Source: Acidobacteriota bacterium (GTDB taxonomy: Bacteria; Acidobacteriota; Vicinamibacteria; Vicinamibacterales; UBA2999). From it: a stretch of 39,725 nt of DNA. The stretch is taken from contig JABFSA010000161.1 in NCBI GenBank assembly GCA_013140775.1, forward strand, positions 1 through 39,725, in the 5' to 3' direction. Positions 17,568 through 25,779 of the stretch are shown piece by piece; position 1 is the stretch's first letter, and every line of letters starts with the position of its first letter. The position numbers and the translations under genes are program-made. Below the pieces are notes generated by a model, which was given only the letters and a program-made list of their open reading frames with translations, made no database searches and was not told the DNA's origin.

Positions 17568-18355
17568 GTCCCCTCAAGGTCATCGTCGTAGACGACGAAC
17601 AGCTCGCGCGCGACGAGCTGTGTTACCAGCTCGAGCAGCTGGACGATGTAGAGATCGTGACGCACGCGTGCAACGGGCCGGAGGCGCTTGCGGCGGTCGA
17701 GGAGCACGAGCCGGATCTTGTCTTCCTTGATGTTCAGATGCCGGGCCTCAGCGGTTTCGAAGTTGCACGGCGTCTGGTCGAGCGTCCCGGGCAGTCGCCG
17801 ATGCTCGTTTTTGTGACCGCGTTCGACCAGCACGCGATCGAGGCCTTCGAAGTGAATGCCGTGGACTACCTGCTGAAGCCGGTGGACGCCGGACGCCTCG
17901 AACAGGCACTTGAACGAGCCCGGCGAAGGGCCCGATCGGAGCAGGTCGGGGCCACAGGCGATCCCGTACGGGATCAGCTCGAGCGACTGACCAAGCTGTT
18001 CGCGGACCGCCAGATCCGGCGGGATCAAGTCGCTGTCAAGGTGGGGGAACGATTCCTGCTGGTGCAGGCCGAGGAGATCATCTATGCCTCCCTGGCCGAC
18101 GAGTCGATTAACATAGTGACAGGGCAGGTAGCCGGGACATCCAACTACCGCACCCTGGACGAGTTGCAGACCCGCCTCGATCCCGAAACGTTCTGGCGAG
18201 TGCATCGGTCGCACCTGGTCAATATCAACAAGATCAAGGAGATCGTCCCTTGGTTCAGCAGGAACTACATCCTCCGGATGAAGGACGCGAAGGGCACGGA
18301 GATTCCGGTCAGCCGATCGCAGACGAAGCGGCTGCGGGAATACCTGAAGCTGTAG
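17564..18355 (+). CDS. LytTR-family response regulator
   Basis: This 263-residue regulator has a receiver domain (residues 1-120) with VVDDEQLAR, phospho-acceptor Asp in LVFLDVQMPG, FVTAF (Thr) and LLKPVD (Lys). A linker leads to a LytTR DNA-binding domain (about 150-260) with FWRVHRSHLVNINKI and ending in VSRSQTKRLREYLKL. It is the partner of the overlapping kinase. LytTR proteins bind paired direct repeats; I could not identify such a pair here, so its targets are unknown. The two following genes may be in the same operon. Confidence 0.93.
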   Translation: MSPLKVIVVDDEQLARDELCYQLEQLDDVEIVTHACNGPEALAAVEEHEPDLVFLDVQMPGLSGFEVARRLVERPGQSPMLVFVTAFDQHAIEAFEVNAVDYLLKPVDAGRLEQALERARRRARSEQVGATGDPVRDQLERLTKLFADRQIRRDQVAVKVGERFLLVQAEEIIYASLADESINIVTGQVAGTSNYRTLDELQTRLDPETFWRVHRSHLVNINKIKEIVPWFSRNYILRMKDAKGTEIPVSRSQTKRLREYLKL

Positions 18356-18378
18356 CGCTCCCGTTCGATCCGGAGCCG

Positions 18379-19014
18379 GTGCTCCAGGCTCTCGAGGAGC
18401 CGCCGGCGGATGCGACCGCCCCGATTGCGGTCGTCGAGATCGCCCCCGTCATCGAGACGACGAACATCTTCATCCGCGAACCGTTCACGCACCAGATCAT
18501 CCGGTGGAAGGACGAAGCGGTCGCCTGGTTCAAAACGCTGGCGTCTGCAGCCGTGTACGCCACGTTGATTGTGACGTTCGGCTTCCAGGTGGCGCGGGTT
18601 GAAGGTTTGAGCATGGCGCCAACGCTCGAGGATCAGGACCGCCTGATCGTCAACAAGCTGGCGTACCGCATCGGCGAGCCGCGACGCGGCGACATTGTGA
18701 TGCTCTACTACCCTGTCGATCCCGACAAGTCGTTCGTGAAACGAGTCATCGGCGAGGAAGGCGATCAGGTGCGCATCGTCGATGGACGGGTGTTCGTGAA
18801 CGATGTGCCGATGCAGGACGATTTCGTGGCACCCGAATATCGCAGCCACGACGACTTCGGTCCCTCGGTCATCCCCGAGGGCTACTACTTCGTGATGGGC
18901 GACCACCGGAACAACAGCTCCGACAGCCGTCATTGGGGCTTCGTGCCCAAGAAATACATTATCGGCAAGGTGCAGCTGCGGTGGTGGCCGATTCCAACGG
19001 CCCACGTGTTCTGA
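18379..19014 (+). CDS. lepB: Signal peptidase I
   Basis: This membrane-bound serine protease cleaves signal peptides of secreted proteins. From GTG 18379 it has 211 residues: one membrane helix (AAVYATLIVTFGFQV), nucleophile Ser78 in GLSMAPTL, general-base Lys121 in SFVKRVIG, and the conserved MGDHRNNSSDSRHWGFV. The start is uncertain. An in-frame TTG at 18250 would overlap the regulator gene by 106 bases, and the N-terminal part before the helix is poorly conserved in this family. It follows the regulator after 23 bases and overlaps the next gene. Confidence 0.9.
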   Translation: MLQALEEPPADATAPIAVVEIAPVIETTNIFIREPFTHQIIRWKDEAVAWFKTLASAAVYATLIVTFGFQVARVEGLSMAPTLEDQDRLIVNKLAYRIGEPRRGDIVMLYYPVDPDKSFVKRVIGEEGDQVRIVDGRVFVNDVPMQDDFVAPEYRSHDDFGPSVIPEGYYFVMGDHRNNSSDSRHWGFVPKKYIIGKVQLRWWPIPTAHVF

Positions 19015-19910
19015 CGGACGACCGAACAGCCGAGCGGTATTCGGCGGTCGTCCGCGTCCTCTACCGCGTTCTCGTCCTGAATCTCGCCGTGGCGATCGTC
19101 AAGATCGTGCTGGGGTATTTCACCGGCGCGGTCTCGATCCTGTCCGACGGCTTTCACTCCCTGACAGACTCGGCCTCGAATGTCGTCGCGTTAATCGGCG
19201 TGTCGATTGCACGGCGACCGCCAGACGAAGACCACCCGTACGGCCACCGGAAGTACGAGACCTTTGCATCGCTTGGCATCCTGGTCTTTTTGATTCTCGT
19301 GCTGGTGCAGGTGCTGGGCGCGGCGTACGACCGGCTCATCAGTGGCGGAACACCCAGAGTCTTCCCGGAAGGGATCGGCATCATGGCCGTGACTCTGGTC
19401 GTCAATCTGTTCGTCGTGGCGTACGAAGAGCGTGAGGCGAGGCGCCTGCACAGCGAAGTGCTCCGGGCGGACGCCCGACACACCCGCAGCGACGTGCTGA
19501 CGACAGGGGCGGTGCTGGGCGCCCTGATTGGTGTCTGGTTCGGATATCCGATCCTCGATCCGTTCGCGGCCGTGGTGGTGGCTGTCTTTATCGGCCGCGC
19601 GGGATGGGCGATCGCCCAGGAATCCTCCCGGATCCTCGCCGACGAGATCGTGATCGCCGAACGTGATGTGCGATCCGTCGTCGGAGCCGTCCCTGAGGTC
19701 CTCGGCTGTCATCAGATCCGGACGAGAGGCTCAGCCGATCATGTGTTCATGGACCTGCACGTGTGGCTCGACGGGCAGACGCCGCTCGAATCGGCGCATG
19801 CCACGTCGCACATCGTGAAGGATCTCCTGATGCGCCGCTTTCCGCATGTGGCCGATGTGGTGATCCACATCGAGCCACCGCCGGAACAGCTATCCCCTAA
19901 GCAATCTTGA
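18981..19910 (+). CDS. Cation diffusion facilitator (CDF) metal exporter
   Basis: This protein has about 309 residues. It shows the CDF motifs LSDGFHSLTDSASN in TM2 and DARHTRSDVLTT in TM5, whose His and Asp residues form the metal site, plus the HPYGHRKYE loop. The soluble C-terminal domain ends with VVIHIEPP, typical of FieF/ZitB-like proteins. It exchanges a divalent metal (Zn, Fe, Mn or Cd) for protons at the inner membrane; the metal cannot be fixed from sequence. Starts GTG 18981 or GTG 18984 lie within the end of lepB. The 3' end overlaps the convergent sulfite dehydrogenase gene by 14 bases. Confidence 0.88.
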   Translation: MVADSNGPRVLTDDRTAERYSAVVRVLYRVLVLNLAVAIVKIVLGYFTGAVSILSDGFHSLTDSASNVVALIGVSIARRPPDEDHPYGHRKYETFASLGILVFLILVLVQVLGAAYDRLISGGTPRVFPEGIGIMAVTLVVNLFVVAYEEREARRLHSEVLRADARHTRSDVLTTGAVLGALIGVWFGYPILDPFAAVVVAVFIGRAGWAIAQESSRILADEIVIAERDVRSVVGAVPEVLGCHQIRTRGSADHVFMDLHVWLDGQTPLESAHATSHIVKDLLMRRFPHVADVVIHIEPPPEQLSPKQS

Positions 19911-21060
19911 CCGTGCGGGGATGCTGCGAGTTGTCCTCGAGGAACGTCTTCTTGTTGGCCAGCTCCTCGGACGTCGGCTGCACCCTGCCAGTGACGTCGG
20001 TGACACGGGACACGAGCGTGTGTTCGCCTGGCGTCGCGCCCTTCCAGGTGTAGTTGAACAGCTTCCAGGAATACTTTTCCTTCGTGGAGGGATCGAGCGT
20101 GGCCGCCTGCCACGGGCCGTTGTCGATCTTCACCTCGATCGAGCGAATCGGCGTGCCGTCGTGAAGGATCACACCAAACACATTGTGCGCATCCCCGGCG
20201 CGGGTCACGCGCGCGATGAACGACTTCAACTGCAGATGTGAGATCGCGGCTTCCTTCCACTTCATCTCGCCGTTGACCATCTCGCCGCGGAGCGTCCGAT
20301 ACCAGCGGGCCTGGAACTTGCCGAGATACTGATCTTCCTGAACGTGAATCTCCGACAGGAACTTCACGTTGGCCACACCGTACCACCCTGGCATGATGAG
20401 CCGGAGCGGGAACCCCTGATGCTTCGTCAGTGGCTCACCGTTGAGCGCGTACGCCAGGAGCGGTTCCGACGACAGGGCCCTGTCACGCGGCAGGCTCCGG
20501 CCAAACTGCTGATCCACCTTTGTGATGGTGCCGCGGAAGTCAACTTCTTCCTCGCCGTGGTCCGCACCGAAGAACACGAACTCGCGGGCCTCCGCCTTGA
20601 TCCCTGCGCGATCGAGCACGGTCTTGAGCGGCACACCGGTCCAGCGGCCATTGCTCGTGAGCCCCTGCAGCGGCCGACGATTGCCGGAGCACTCGAACCC
20701 GAAGACGATGTCCGTGCTGCGCATCGCCTTGAGCTCGGTCAGCGAGAGCGAGAGCGGACGATCGACCAGACCTGCGATCCGCAGCCGATAGGCCGCCGGA
20801 TCGATCTCGGGGTGACCGTAGTGCTGTGTCGTGAAGAACTGGTCTTTGGGCGTGAACACCCCATTGATGTTCCGGATGTCGATGATCCGCCGATCAACGG
20901 TGGGGTTGAGATTGATGTTCGGGGGAAGGTCGGTGAACTCAACGAGCGTTTCCCCCTGAGCCAGGACAGGCATCGCCCAATCCGGGATCCCCAGAACGCT
21001 CAAGCCGGCAACGGCGAGACCGCCTTTTAGAATTTCACGCCGGGTGTTCTGTATTGTCAT
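19897..21060 (-). CDS. Molybdenum sulfite oxidase/dehydrogenase (SorA-like), exported
   Basis: This 387-residue protein has a twin-arginine-type signal ([19 protein letters not shown]), so it is probably exported folded with its cofactor. The molybdopterin domain has [14 protein letters not shown], where Cys ligates Mo, and [10 protein letters not shown] sulfite-oxidase C-terminal dimerisation domain (about 270-380) has [16 protein letters not shown]. There is no haem b5-like domain, as in SorA. It probably oxidises sulfite to sulfate in the periplasm; an MsrP-like role is less likely because of the full dimerisation domain. Its ATG overlaps the moaC stop, which links it to cofactor synthesis. 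Confidence 0.85.
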   Translation of the reverse strand: MTIQNTRREILKGGLAVAGLSVLGIPDWAMPVLAQGETLVEFTDLPPNINLNPTVDRRIIDIRNINGVFTPKDQFFTTQHYGHPEIDPAAYRLRIAGLVDRPLSLSLTELKAMRSTDIVFGFECSGNRRPLQGLTSNGRWTGVPLKTVLDRAGIKAEAREFVFFGADHGEEEVDFRGTITKVDQQFGRSLPRDRALSSEPLLAYALNGEPLTKHQGFPLRLIMPGWYGVANVKFLSEIHVQEDQYLGKFQARWYRTLRGEMVNGEMKWKEAAISHLQLKSFIARVTRAGDAHNVFGVILHDGTPIRSIEVKIDNGPWQAATLDPSTKEKYSWKLFNYTWKGATPGEHTLVSRVTDVTGRVQPTSEELANKKTFLEDNSQHPRTVKIA

Positions 21061-21614
21061 CGCTCCCCCTTACGGCTCTTCCCCTTCGGAGTGTGTGCGC
21101 GAGTGTAGCGACCTGACCGGCCGCCGCTTTTGTCAAGAAGGCAGATATCGCCGATTGTCATCGACTTGTCAATTGCTTTCACCATGTCATAGATGGTCAG
21201 CGCCGCCACAGCGACAGCCGTCAGCGCCTCCATCTCGACACCCGTTTGTGCGGCTGTTCGTACTCGAGATGTGATCCGGTACCCGCGCCGCGTCGGGATC
21301 AGTTCCACGCTCACATGGGTCAACGGCAGCGGATGGCACAACGGAATCAAGGCTGACGTCTGTTTGGCGGCCATGATCCCCGCAAGCCTGGCCGTCTGGA
21401 GCGGGTCGCCCTTGGCGACGGCGCCCGAGCGCACGGTCTTCAGGGCAGCTGCGCTCATCGTGATCTCACCGCCAGCTACGGCTTCACGAATCGTGACCGA
21501 CTTCTCACCGACATCGACCATCTTCACGCGGCCGCGAGCGTCGAGGTGGGTCAAAGAGTGCGAGGGTGCGACAGTGCGAGGGTGCGACGGTGCGGGTCTA
21601 GCGTTTCTAGGCAT
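21057..21614 (-). CDS. moaC: Cyclic pyranopterin monophosphate synthase MoaC
   Basis: This 185-residue enzyme of molybdenum cofactor synthesis converts 3',8-cyclo-GTP to cyclic pyranopterin monophosphate. Conserved parts are [31 protein letters not shown] and [10 protein letters not shown] followed by [12 protein letters not shown] 21614 overlaps the rex stop by eight bases. The first 20 residues ([20 protein letters not shown]) precede the family start and are encoded by an eight-base tandem repeat; TTG 21554 would give a normal-length protein but has no ribosome site. It sits directly before a Mo enzyme gene that needs this cofactor. Confidence 0.94.
   Translation of the reverse strand: MPRNARPAPSHPRTVAPSHSLTHLDARGRVKMVDVGEKSVTIREAVAGGEITMSAAALKTVRSGAVAKGDPLQTARLAGIMAAKQTSALIPLCHPLPLTHVSVELIPTRRGYRITSRVRTAAQTGVEMEALTAVAVAALTIYDMVKAIDKSMTIGDICLLDKSGGRSGRYTRAHTPKGKSRKGER
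21558..21597. repeat. Octamer tandem repeat at the moaC 5' end
   Basis: Five eight-base units on the plus strand (gtgcgagg, gtgcgaca, gtgcgagg, gtgcgacg, gtgcgggt) lie between the moaC ATG and the first conserved codon. In the moaC frame they encode a Ser-His-Pro/Thr-Val-Ala pattern outside the known domain. Confidence 0.75.
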
Positions 21615-22290
21615 CGAGATCCCCTTGTGCCAGATAGAAAGAAAGGCTTTCGAGCGACACTGTCAGATCCACGCTCTTGAGCTTCACGCCTTCGGGGATC
21701 ACCAGCGCACCAGGCGAAAAGTTGAGAATCGCCTTGATGCCGGCGGCCACAACAAGATCCGCGACCGGCTGCGCGTGAGGTGCCGGCACAGCGATGACCG
21801 CAATGTCCAGCCGCTCGCGCGCCGCGACGCTACGCAGGGCCTTGATGTCATGAATCGGGACGCCGCCGCGTGATTCATGACCAATCTTCTCGTTGGCGGC
21901 GTCAAACAGGCCGACGATCTCGAAGCCCTCTTGCCGAAAGCCCGGGTAGTCTGCAAGAGCAAGGCCCAGGTTGCCGGCCCCGATGATGACGACACGCAGC
22001 CGCCGATCGAGACCGAGAATCTTGCGGAGATGCCGTCGCAATTCCTTGACGTAGTAACCGACGCCTCTGACACCAAACTCGCCGAAGTAGGCGAGGTCTT
22101 TTCGAATCTGCGCGGCGTTGAGATGAAACTGGGTGGCGAGCCCCTGTGACGAGATGGTCTGGATGCCTGCCGCGTCGAGCTCATTGAGACAGCGAAGGTA
22201 GACGGACAGCCGGTTGGTCGTGAGCTCGGACACCTGCTCGGGCGGCTGTTTCCGCTTGTTCGACCGATTCACAAGCATCAATGCTACCAC
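21607..22290 (-). CDS. rex: Redox-sensing transcriptional repressor Rex
   Basis: This 227-residue repressor senses the NADH/NAD+ ratio. The N-terminal winged helix (about 20-80) contains [11 protein letters not shown] and [27 protein letters not shown], here cited in parts: the [11 protein letters not shown] end is a Rex hallmark. The Rossmann domain has [19 protein letters not shown] and the C-terminal helix ([15 protein letters not shown]) swaps between subunits. GTG 22290 has an AAGG site four bases upstream; ATG 22278 is an alternative. It leads the operon rex-moaC-sulfite dehydrogenase. I did not find a clear Rex operator (TTGTGAA-N4-TTCACAA) in the window. Confidence 0.95.
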   Translation of the reverse strand: MVALMLVNRSNKRKQPPEQVSELTTNRLSVYLRCLNELDAAGIQTISSQGLATQFHLNAAQIRKDLAYFGEFGVRGVGYYVKELRRHLRKILGLDRRLRVVIIGAGNLGLALADYPGFRQEGFEIVGLFDAANEKIGHESRGGVPIHDIKALRSVAARERLDIAVIAVPAPHAQPVADLVVAAGIKAILNFSPGALVIPEGVKLKSVDLTVSLESLSFYLAQGDLDA

Positions 22291-22321
22291 CGGGCCTTGG
22301 TCCGGCCGACAGCCTGCGCGC

Positions 22322-22336
22322 TAGAATGGATCTGTG
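22322..22336 (+). promoter_or_regulatory. -10 element with near-leaderless GTG start
   Basis: TAGAAT at 22322-22327 is followed by six bases and then the GTG start at 22334. A weak TTGGTC lies 19 bases upstream of the -10. The spacing would put the transcription start on or next to the start codon, and no ribosome site is seen. Confidence 0.45.
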
Positions 22337-23440
22337 CCACGGCTCCGGATTTTCGGGCCAATACTGCTGCTTCTGGCTGCGGCCGGGAGTGTGTACACGC
22401 AGGGCAATGCCCGGCGCCTGGCCACGGTGAGCTCGCTGCATCAATACCCCGCCTACTACCACCTTCAGAACGTGCTGCTCCACGGGGAGTTCGTCGAGAA
22501 CGGATCGCAGACGGTCTTGCGTGGCGGCGAACGCGACATCACCATGATGATGAACGACCAGCGGGCCGTGTCCGGAACAGTCGAAGTGCGAGGAATGTTG
22601 CTCGACGTGGGCCGGCTTGAACCGAGCGATCCCCGTCTCTCGCGATACGGGGGCGCCAGGGAGCCAGAACGGTGGCCTCGTCCTGGCGAGGAGCTCGTGC
22701 TCAGCGTCACGGGAGTTGCGGAAACGCAGCTCGCCACATCGCCTTCGATCCGGGGACTCGCGCTGCAACCATGGCGATTCGACGGCCAGAAGGTCACGGT
22801 AGTCGGGCAATTCCGCGGCCGCAACCTGTTCGGCGACCTGCCGAGCGCACCTGGCAAGAGTCGCTATGACTTCGTCCTGCGGTCAGCGGACGCGGCTCTC
22901 TGGGTGACCGATCTGCGACCGCGCGGTCGCGGATTCGACCTCTCGGTGGATGCCAAAGTGGACACAGGACGGTGGTTGCAGGTGAGCGGAACCGTGGTGC
23001 TCGAACGCGGACTCGTGACGATGCTCGGCACAACCGTCGCCACCTCCGCGGCACCAGATGTTGAGCCTCCCCAGGAGGAAGAGCCCGCGCCGCCTGCTCC
23101 ACTCGAAACCGCGGAGATGATCTTCAGCTCACCGACGGACGGTGACATGAATGTGCCACTGGGGGGCTCGGTGCGGTTCCAGTTTTCCCGCGGCCTCGAC
23201 CCGGCGTCGATCGACGGTCAGATACGGGTCACTTACGTGGGGACTGCCCCTGCGGATGCAGCCGGCGCGACACTCGAGTTCAAGCACGCCTACGACCTCG
23301 GCACGCGCGCGATCGAGATCAGGTTCGCAGCGCCATTGGATCGCTTTCGAACAGTGAAAGTGGAGCTGCTGGACGGGATGAAAGCTTTCGATGGCGCTCC
23401 TGTCGCGCCCTCGTCCATCACGTTTTCAACGGGCGGCTAG
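22334..23440 (+). CDS. Secreted protein of unknown function with Ig-like C-domain
   Basis: This 368-residue protein starts at GTG 22334 with a signal peptide (LRIFGPILLLLAAAGSVYTQ). Residues 35-245 contain beta-rich sequence with repeated patterns like VSGTVEVRGMLLDVGRLEP and KVTVVGQFRGRNLFGDLP, which look like two OB-type folds. An acidic Pro-rich linker (PPQEEEPAPPAPLE) follows. The C-terminal 100 residues match the style of bacterial Ig-like domain Big_5 (IFSSPTDGDMNVPLGGSVRF, FSRGLDPASIDG). No catalytic motif is visible. The stop codon shares its CTAG with the stop of the convergent plsC. Confidence 0.65.
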   Translation: MPRLRIFGPILLLLAAAGSVYTQGNARRLATVSSLHQYPAYYHLQNVLLHGEFVENGSQTVLRGGERDITMMMNDQRAVSGTVEVRGMLLDVGRLEPSDPRLSRYGGAREPERWPRPGEELVLSVTGVAETQLATSPSIRGLALQPWRFDGQKVTVVGQFRGRNLFGDLPSAPGKSRYDFVLRSADAALWVTDLRPRGRGFDLSVDAKVDTGRWLQVSGTVVLERGLVTMLGTTVATSAAPDVEPPQEEEPAPPAPLETAEMIFSSPTDGDMNVPLGGSVRFQFSRGLDPASIDGQIRVTYVGTAPADAAGATLEFKHAYDLGTRAIEIRFAAPLDRFRTVKVELLDGMKAFDGAPVAPSSITFSTGG

Positions 23441-24189
23441 CGCGGCGAACGTCCCGTCTCCCACACGGATCCCTCGGCCAGAAGGCGCTCCACCTCTGTC
23501 CTGACTCGCTCAATCAGCTGATCGCGATCGTCCAGCGTCAGGCCCTTCGTCGGAATCGGCGCGCCGATTCGGACGCTGACACGTACGGGACGCACGATGG
23601 CGCTGCCCCTGCGCATCGCCGCACGTCCTCCCTGCACCGCCACCGGCATGATCGGAACCTGCGCCTGGATGGCCATGATGAAGCCGCCCTTCTTGAACCG
23701 CAGCAGGTGCCCTGTCCGGCTCCGCGTCCCTTCCGGAAAAATCAAAAAGGAGTTACCGGCCCGAAGCGAGTCCGCGCCCTGCGCGATTGACGCCATCGCT
23801 TTATCGCGATCGCCCCGGTCAACAGGCACGAATCCGCCGAAATCGAACACGGTGCCCATGATGGGAAACTTGTGGAGCTCTGCCTTGTAGAGCACGTGGA
23901 GCCGCCGATGCAGCGCCTCGAAGAGCACCGGAGGGTCCACGTTGCTCTCGTGGTTCGAACAGAACACGACTGCGGAATCGCCCGGCACATGTTCCCGGCC
24001 GGCCACCCGATAACGAATCCCTGCAAGCGTCAGTGCCAGCCATACTCCACCGTGGCCGAGGGCATAGAGCCCGGCAGTCCATCTGAACATCAGGGTGATC
24101 GCCAGGCCGATCGGTCCGACGATTCCTATGTAGAGCAGGACCACCACGTAGGTGACCACGGTCCGGCAGGCGATCAGAATGTCTGACAT
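23437..24189 (-). CDS. plsC: 1-acyl-sn-glycerol-3-phosphate acyltransferase (PlsC family)
   Basis: This 250-residue inner-membrane enzyme of phospholipid synthesis adds the second acyl chain to form phosphatidic acid. It has two N-terminal hydrophobic segments, then the catalytic HX4D box in CSNHESNVDPP, the block GGFVPVDRGD, FPEGTRSR and a final MPVAVQGG. ATG 24189 (MSDILIACRTV) is chosen: an upstream in-frame ATG at 24213 lies inside the carD terminator stem. With that terminator directly upstream, expression may depend on read-through from carD or on a promoter within the terminator region. Confidence 0.9.
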   Translation of the reverse strand: MSDILIACRTVVTYVVVLLYIGIVGPIGLAITLMFRWTAGLYALGHGGVWLALTLAGIRYRVAGREHVPGDSAVVFCSNHESNVDPPVLFEALHRRLHVLYKAELHKFPIMGTVFDFGGFVPVDRGDRDKAMASIAQGADSLRAGNSFLIFPEGTRSRTGHLLRFKKGGFIMAIQAQVPIMPVAVQGGRAAMRRGSAIVRPVRVSVRIGAPIPTKGLTLDDRDQLIERVRTEVERLLAEGSVWETGRSPR

Positions 24190-24190
24190 C

Positions 24191-24224
24191 AATAAAAAAG
24201 GCCCGGAGGACATGCCCCCGAGCC
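24191..24224 (-). terminator. Intrinsic terminator after carD
   Basis: On the minus strand the segment 24224-24200 forms an interrupted GC-rich stem (GGC, CGG and GG blocks pair, with a loop around CATG). It is followed by six T residues and TATT at 24199-24191. It lies 28 bases after the carD stop and ends two bases before the plsC start codon. Confidence 0.8.
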
Positions 24225-24252
24225 AGGAAGAACCGACGACAATCGGAATGGG

Positions 24253-24861
24253 TTACGAGGCGCGAGCCGCCCGGCGCGGAGCCGGCGCGGACGCCATCAC
24301 AACAGCTTTGACCGGCGTTTTCACAACCTTGGTACGAACCGTTGTTGCGCGGGCAACGTTCCGAGCCTTCGTCGTGAAGCACTTCTCGAGCGCGACATCG
24401 ACCTGCTGTTCGATCTCGAGCGCCTTTTCGCGCATCACCTCGGAGACTTCGGAGATGATGAGCGCCTTGGCCCGATCCAGCATCCGTTTTTCGCGGAACG
24501 AAAGGCTCTTCGACTTGCTCAGGAACGTCAGGCTCTTGAGCACGTCTGCCATGTCATAGATGGAACCCGTCCGCATCTTGTCCGAGTTGTCCTTGAAGCG
24601 TCCTTTCCAGTTTTGATGGTTGTCGATCCGACCGTCGCCGAGCAGTTCAAAGAGCCGCTCAACTTCTTCGTCCGTGATCGCCTTCCTCAGACCCACACCA
24701 TCGACATTCGCCACCGGAACCAGCACCGTCGTGTCGTTCGAGACGATGCGGAGGTGAAAGAATCCGCAGGTGGTACCAAGAATGGTTTTTTCTTCAACGC
24801 GTTCGACAATACCGAGACCGTGATTCGGGTAGATGACCTTGTCGCCGACCTGGAAATTCAC
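24253..24861 (-). CDS. carD: CarD-family transcriptional regulator
   Basis: This 202-residue protein starts at GTG 24861 behind GGGGGA. The N-terminal RNA-polymerase-interacting domain (residues 1-60) is MNFQVGDKVIYPNHGLG then VERVEEKTI, a Tudor-like fold shared with Mfd. The helical DNA-binding domain (about 70-165) has NWKGRFKDNSDKM and LSFREKRMLDRAK. CarD binds RNA polymerase beta subunit and stabilises open complexes, often at rRNA promoters. Residues 166-202 form an extra basic, Ala/Val-rich tail (RTKVVKTPVKAVV) not present in the 162-residue mycobacterial protein. A clean housekeeping promoter lies upstream and a terminator downstream, so it is monocistronic. Confidence 0.92.
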   Translation of the reverse strand: MNFQVGDKVIYPNHGLGIVERVEEKTILGTTCGFFHLRIVSNDTTVLVPVANVDGVGLRKAITDEEVERLFELLGDGRIDNHQNWKGRFKDNSDKMRTGSIYDMADVLKSLTFLSKSKSLSFREKRMLDRAKALIISEVSEVMREKALEIEQQVDVALEKCFTTKARNVARATTVRTKVVKTPVKAVVMASAPAPRRAARAS

Positions 24862-24921
24862 GTTTCCCCCGTTGCAGGTAGCTGTGGCAGGAGCGAAATT
24901 CGAGCTGGGAACTACAGACAG

Positions 24922-24950
24922 AGTATAGACGACCAGAAGCCATAAATCAA
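24922..24950 (-). promoter_or_regulatory. Promoter of carD
   Basis: On the minus strand, TTGATT (24950-24945), a spacer of 17 bases and TATACT (24927-24922) form a near-consensus sigma-70 promoter. It predicts a start near 24915 and a leader of about 55 bases. The surrounding 24890-25000 is the most AT-rich part of the neighbourhood. The rest of 24862-25122 shows no gene. Confidence 0.7.
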
Positions 24951-25110
24951 CGATAAATGGCCTAAAAAGCCCTGTTTCTGCCATTTCAACCTTGTGATCG
25001 GACCGTTCAGGGTGACCTCCCGAAAGTCGAGCGCCTCGGTCGCGACCTCGGCCTAAACCGTGGCGCTCGTTGGACTTGGCAGGATCATGGGCGACGGGCC
25101 CAGTCATGGC

Positions 25111-25125
25111 TAGAATGCCCGTGTG
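25111..25125 (+). promoter_or_regulatory. -10 element with near-leaderless GTG start
   Basis: TAGAAT at 25111-25116, six bases, then GTG 25123: the same spacing as at 22322-22336. No good -35 is seen at 17 bases upstream. There is no ribosome site, so translation probably begins on a leaderless or nearly leaderless transcript. Confidence 0.45.
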
Positions 25126-25659
25126 CGGCTCATCCTCGTCCTGGTCGCCCTGGCGGGCCTCGCGGCCGGCCCCGAGCTTGCCCAGGCGCCCTATGTCGCT
25201 TCTCCGCCTGACGTTGTGGACCGCATGCTCACCCTGGCGGAGGTCGGCCCGGGTGACATCGTCTACGACCTTGGAAGCGGCGACGGCCGCATCGTCATCG
25301 CCGCGGCGCTCAGGTTCGGCGCGCAAGGAGTCGGCATCGAGATCGATCCGGCGCGGGTTGAGACTGCACGGGCGAATGCGGTGCGCGCTGGGATTGAACA
25401 TCTGGTGACGTTCAGACAGGGGGACGTGATGGAAGCCGACCTCTCCGATGCTACCGTCGTCACCCTCTATCTACTGACTGCCCAGAACATTCGGCTGAGA
25501 CCTCGCCTCACCGCGGAGCTACGGCCAGGCACCCGGATTGTGTCCCATAACTTTGGGATGGGCGATTGGACTCCGGACGTGGTGGACACATTCACAAGTG
25601 CCGACGGCCAGTCGCGCACGTTGTATTTGTGGAAGGCCGACGGCGTGACCAAACCTTAG
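25123..25659 (+). CDS. Methyltransferase-fold protein with signal peptide
   Basis: This 178-residue protein begins MRLILVLVALAGLAAGPELA, which reads as a signal peptide or single anchor. The rest is a class I methyltransferase core: YDLGSGDGRIVIAAA (motif I), GVGIEIDPARVETAR, VTFRQGDVMEADL and TVVTLYLLTAQNIRLRP. It resembles the DOT1-like/UbiE-type SAM methyltransferases found in many Acidobacteriota. Export would be odd because SAM is cytoplasmic, so the N-terminus may be an anchor facing the cytoplasm. GTG 25123 is the start. The gene originally ended next to a palindromic hairpin that is now split by an insertion sequence. Confidence 0.75.
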   Translation: MRLILVLVALAGLAAGPELAQAPYVASPPDVVDRMLTLAEVGPGDIVYDLGSGDGRIVIAAALRFGAQGVGIEIDPARVETARANAVRAGIEHLVTFRQGDVMEADLSDATVVTLYLLTAQNIRLRPRLTAELRPGTRIVSHNFGMGDWTPDVVDTFTSADGQSRTLYLWKADGVTKP

Positions 25660-25667
25660 GTCCAGCA

Positions 25668-25681
25668 GGTCCGGCTAAAGC
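25668..25681. other. Left half of a split palindromic hairpin with target-site duplication
   Basis: GGTCCGGCTAAAGC ends with the 8-bp duplication GCTAAAGC (25674-25681). Joined to the right half at 27890-27903, it restores GGTCCGGC-TAAA-GCCGGACC, a perfect 8-bp stem between two convergent genes, probably a shared terminator. Confidence 0.8.
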
Positions 25682-25779
25682 GGTATAAATATACTAGACG
25701 GGGGAACCGTCTAGCGTTATTGTTGCCGGGACAGGCCGGTGTGTTGCTGCTGTGCGCGCTGGCTGTGCTATTCGCATGG

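Noticed and set aside
22291..22333. Rex operator in the rex upstream gap
   Set aside because: No TTGTGAA-N4-TTCACAA or close match is seen.
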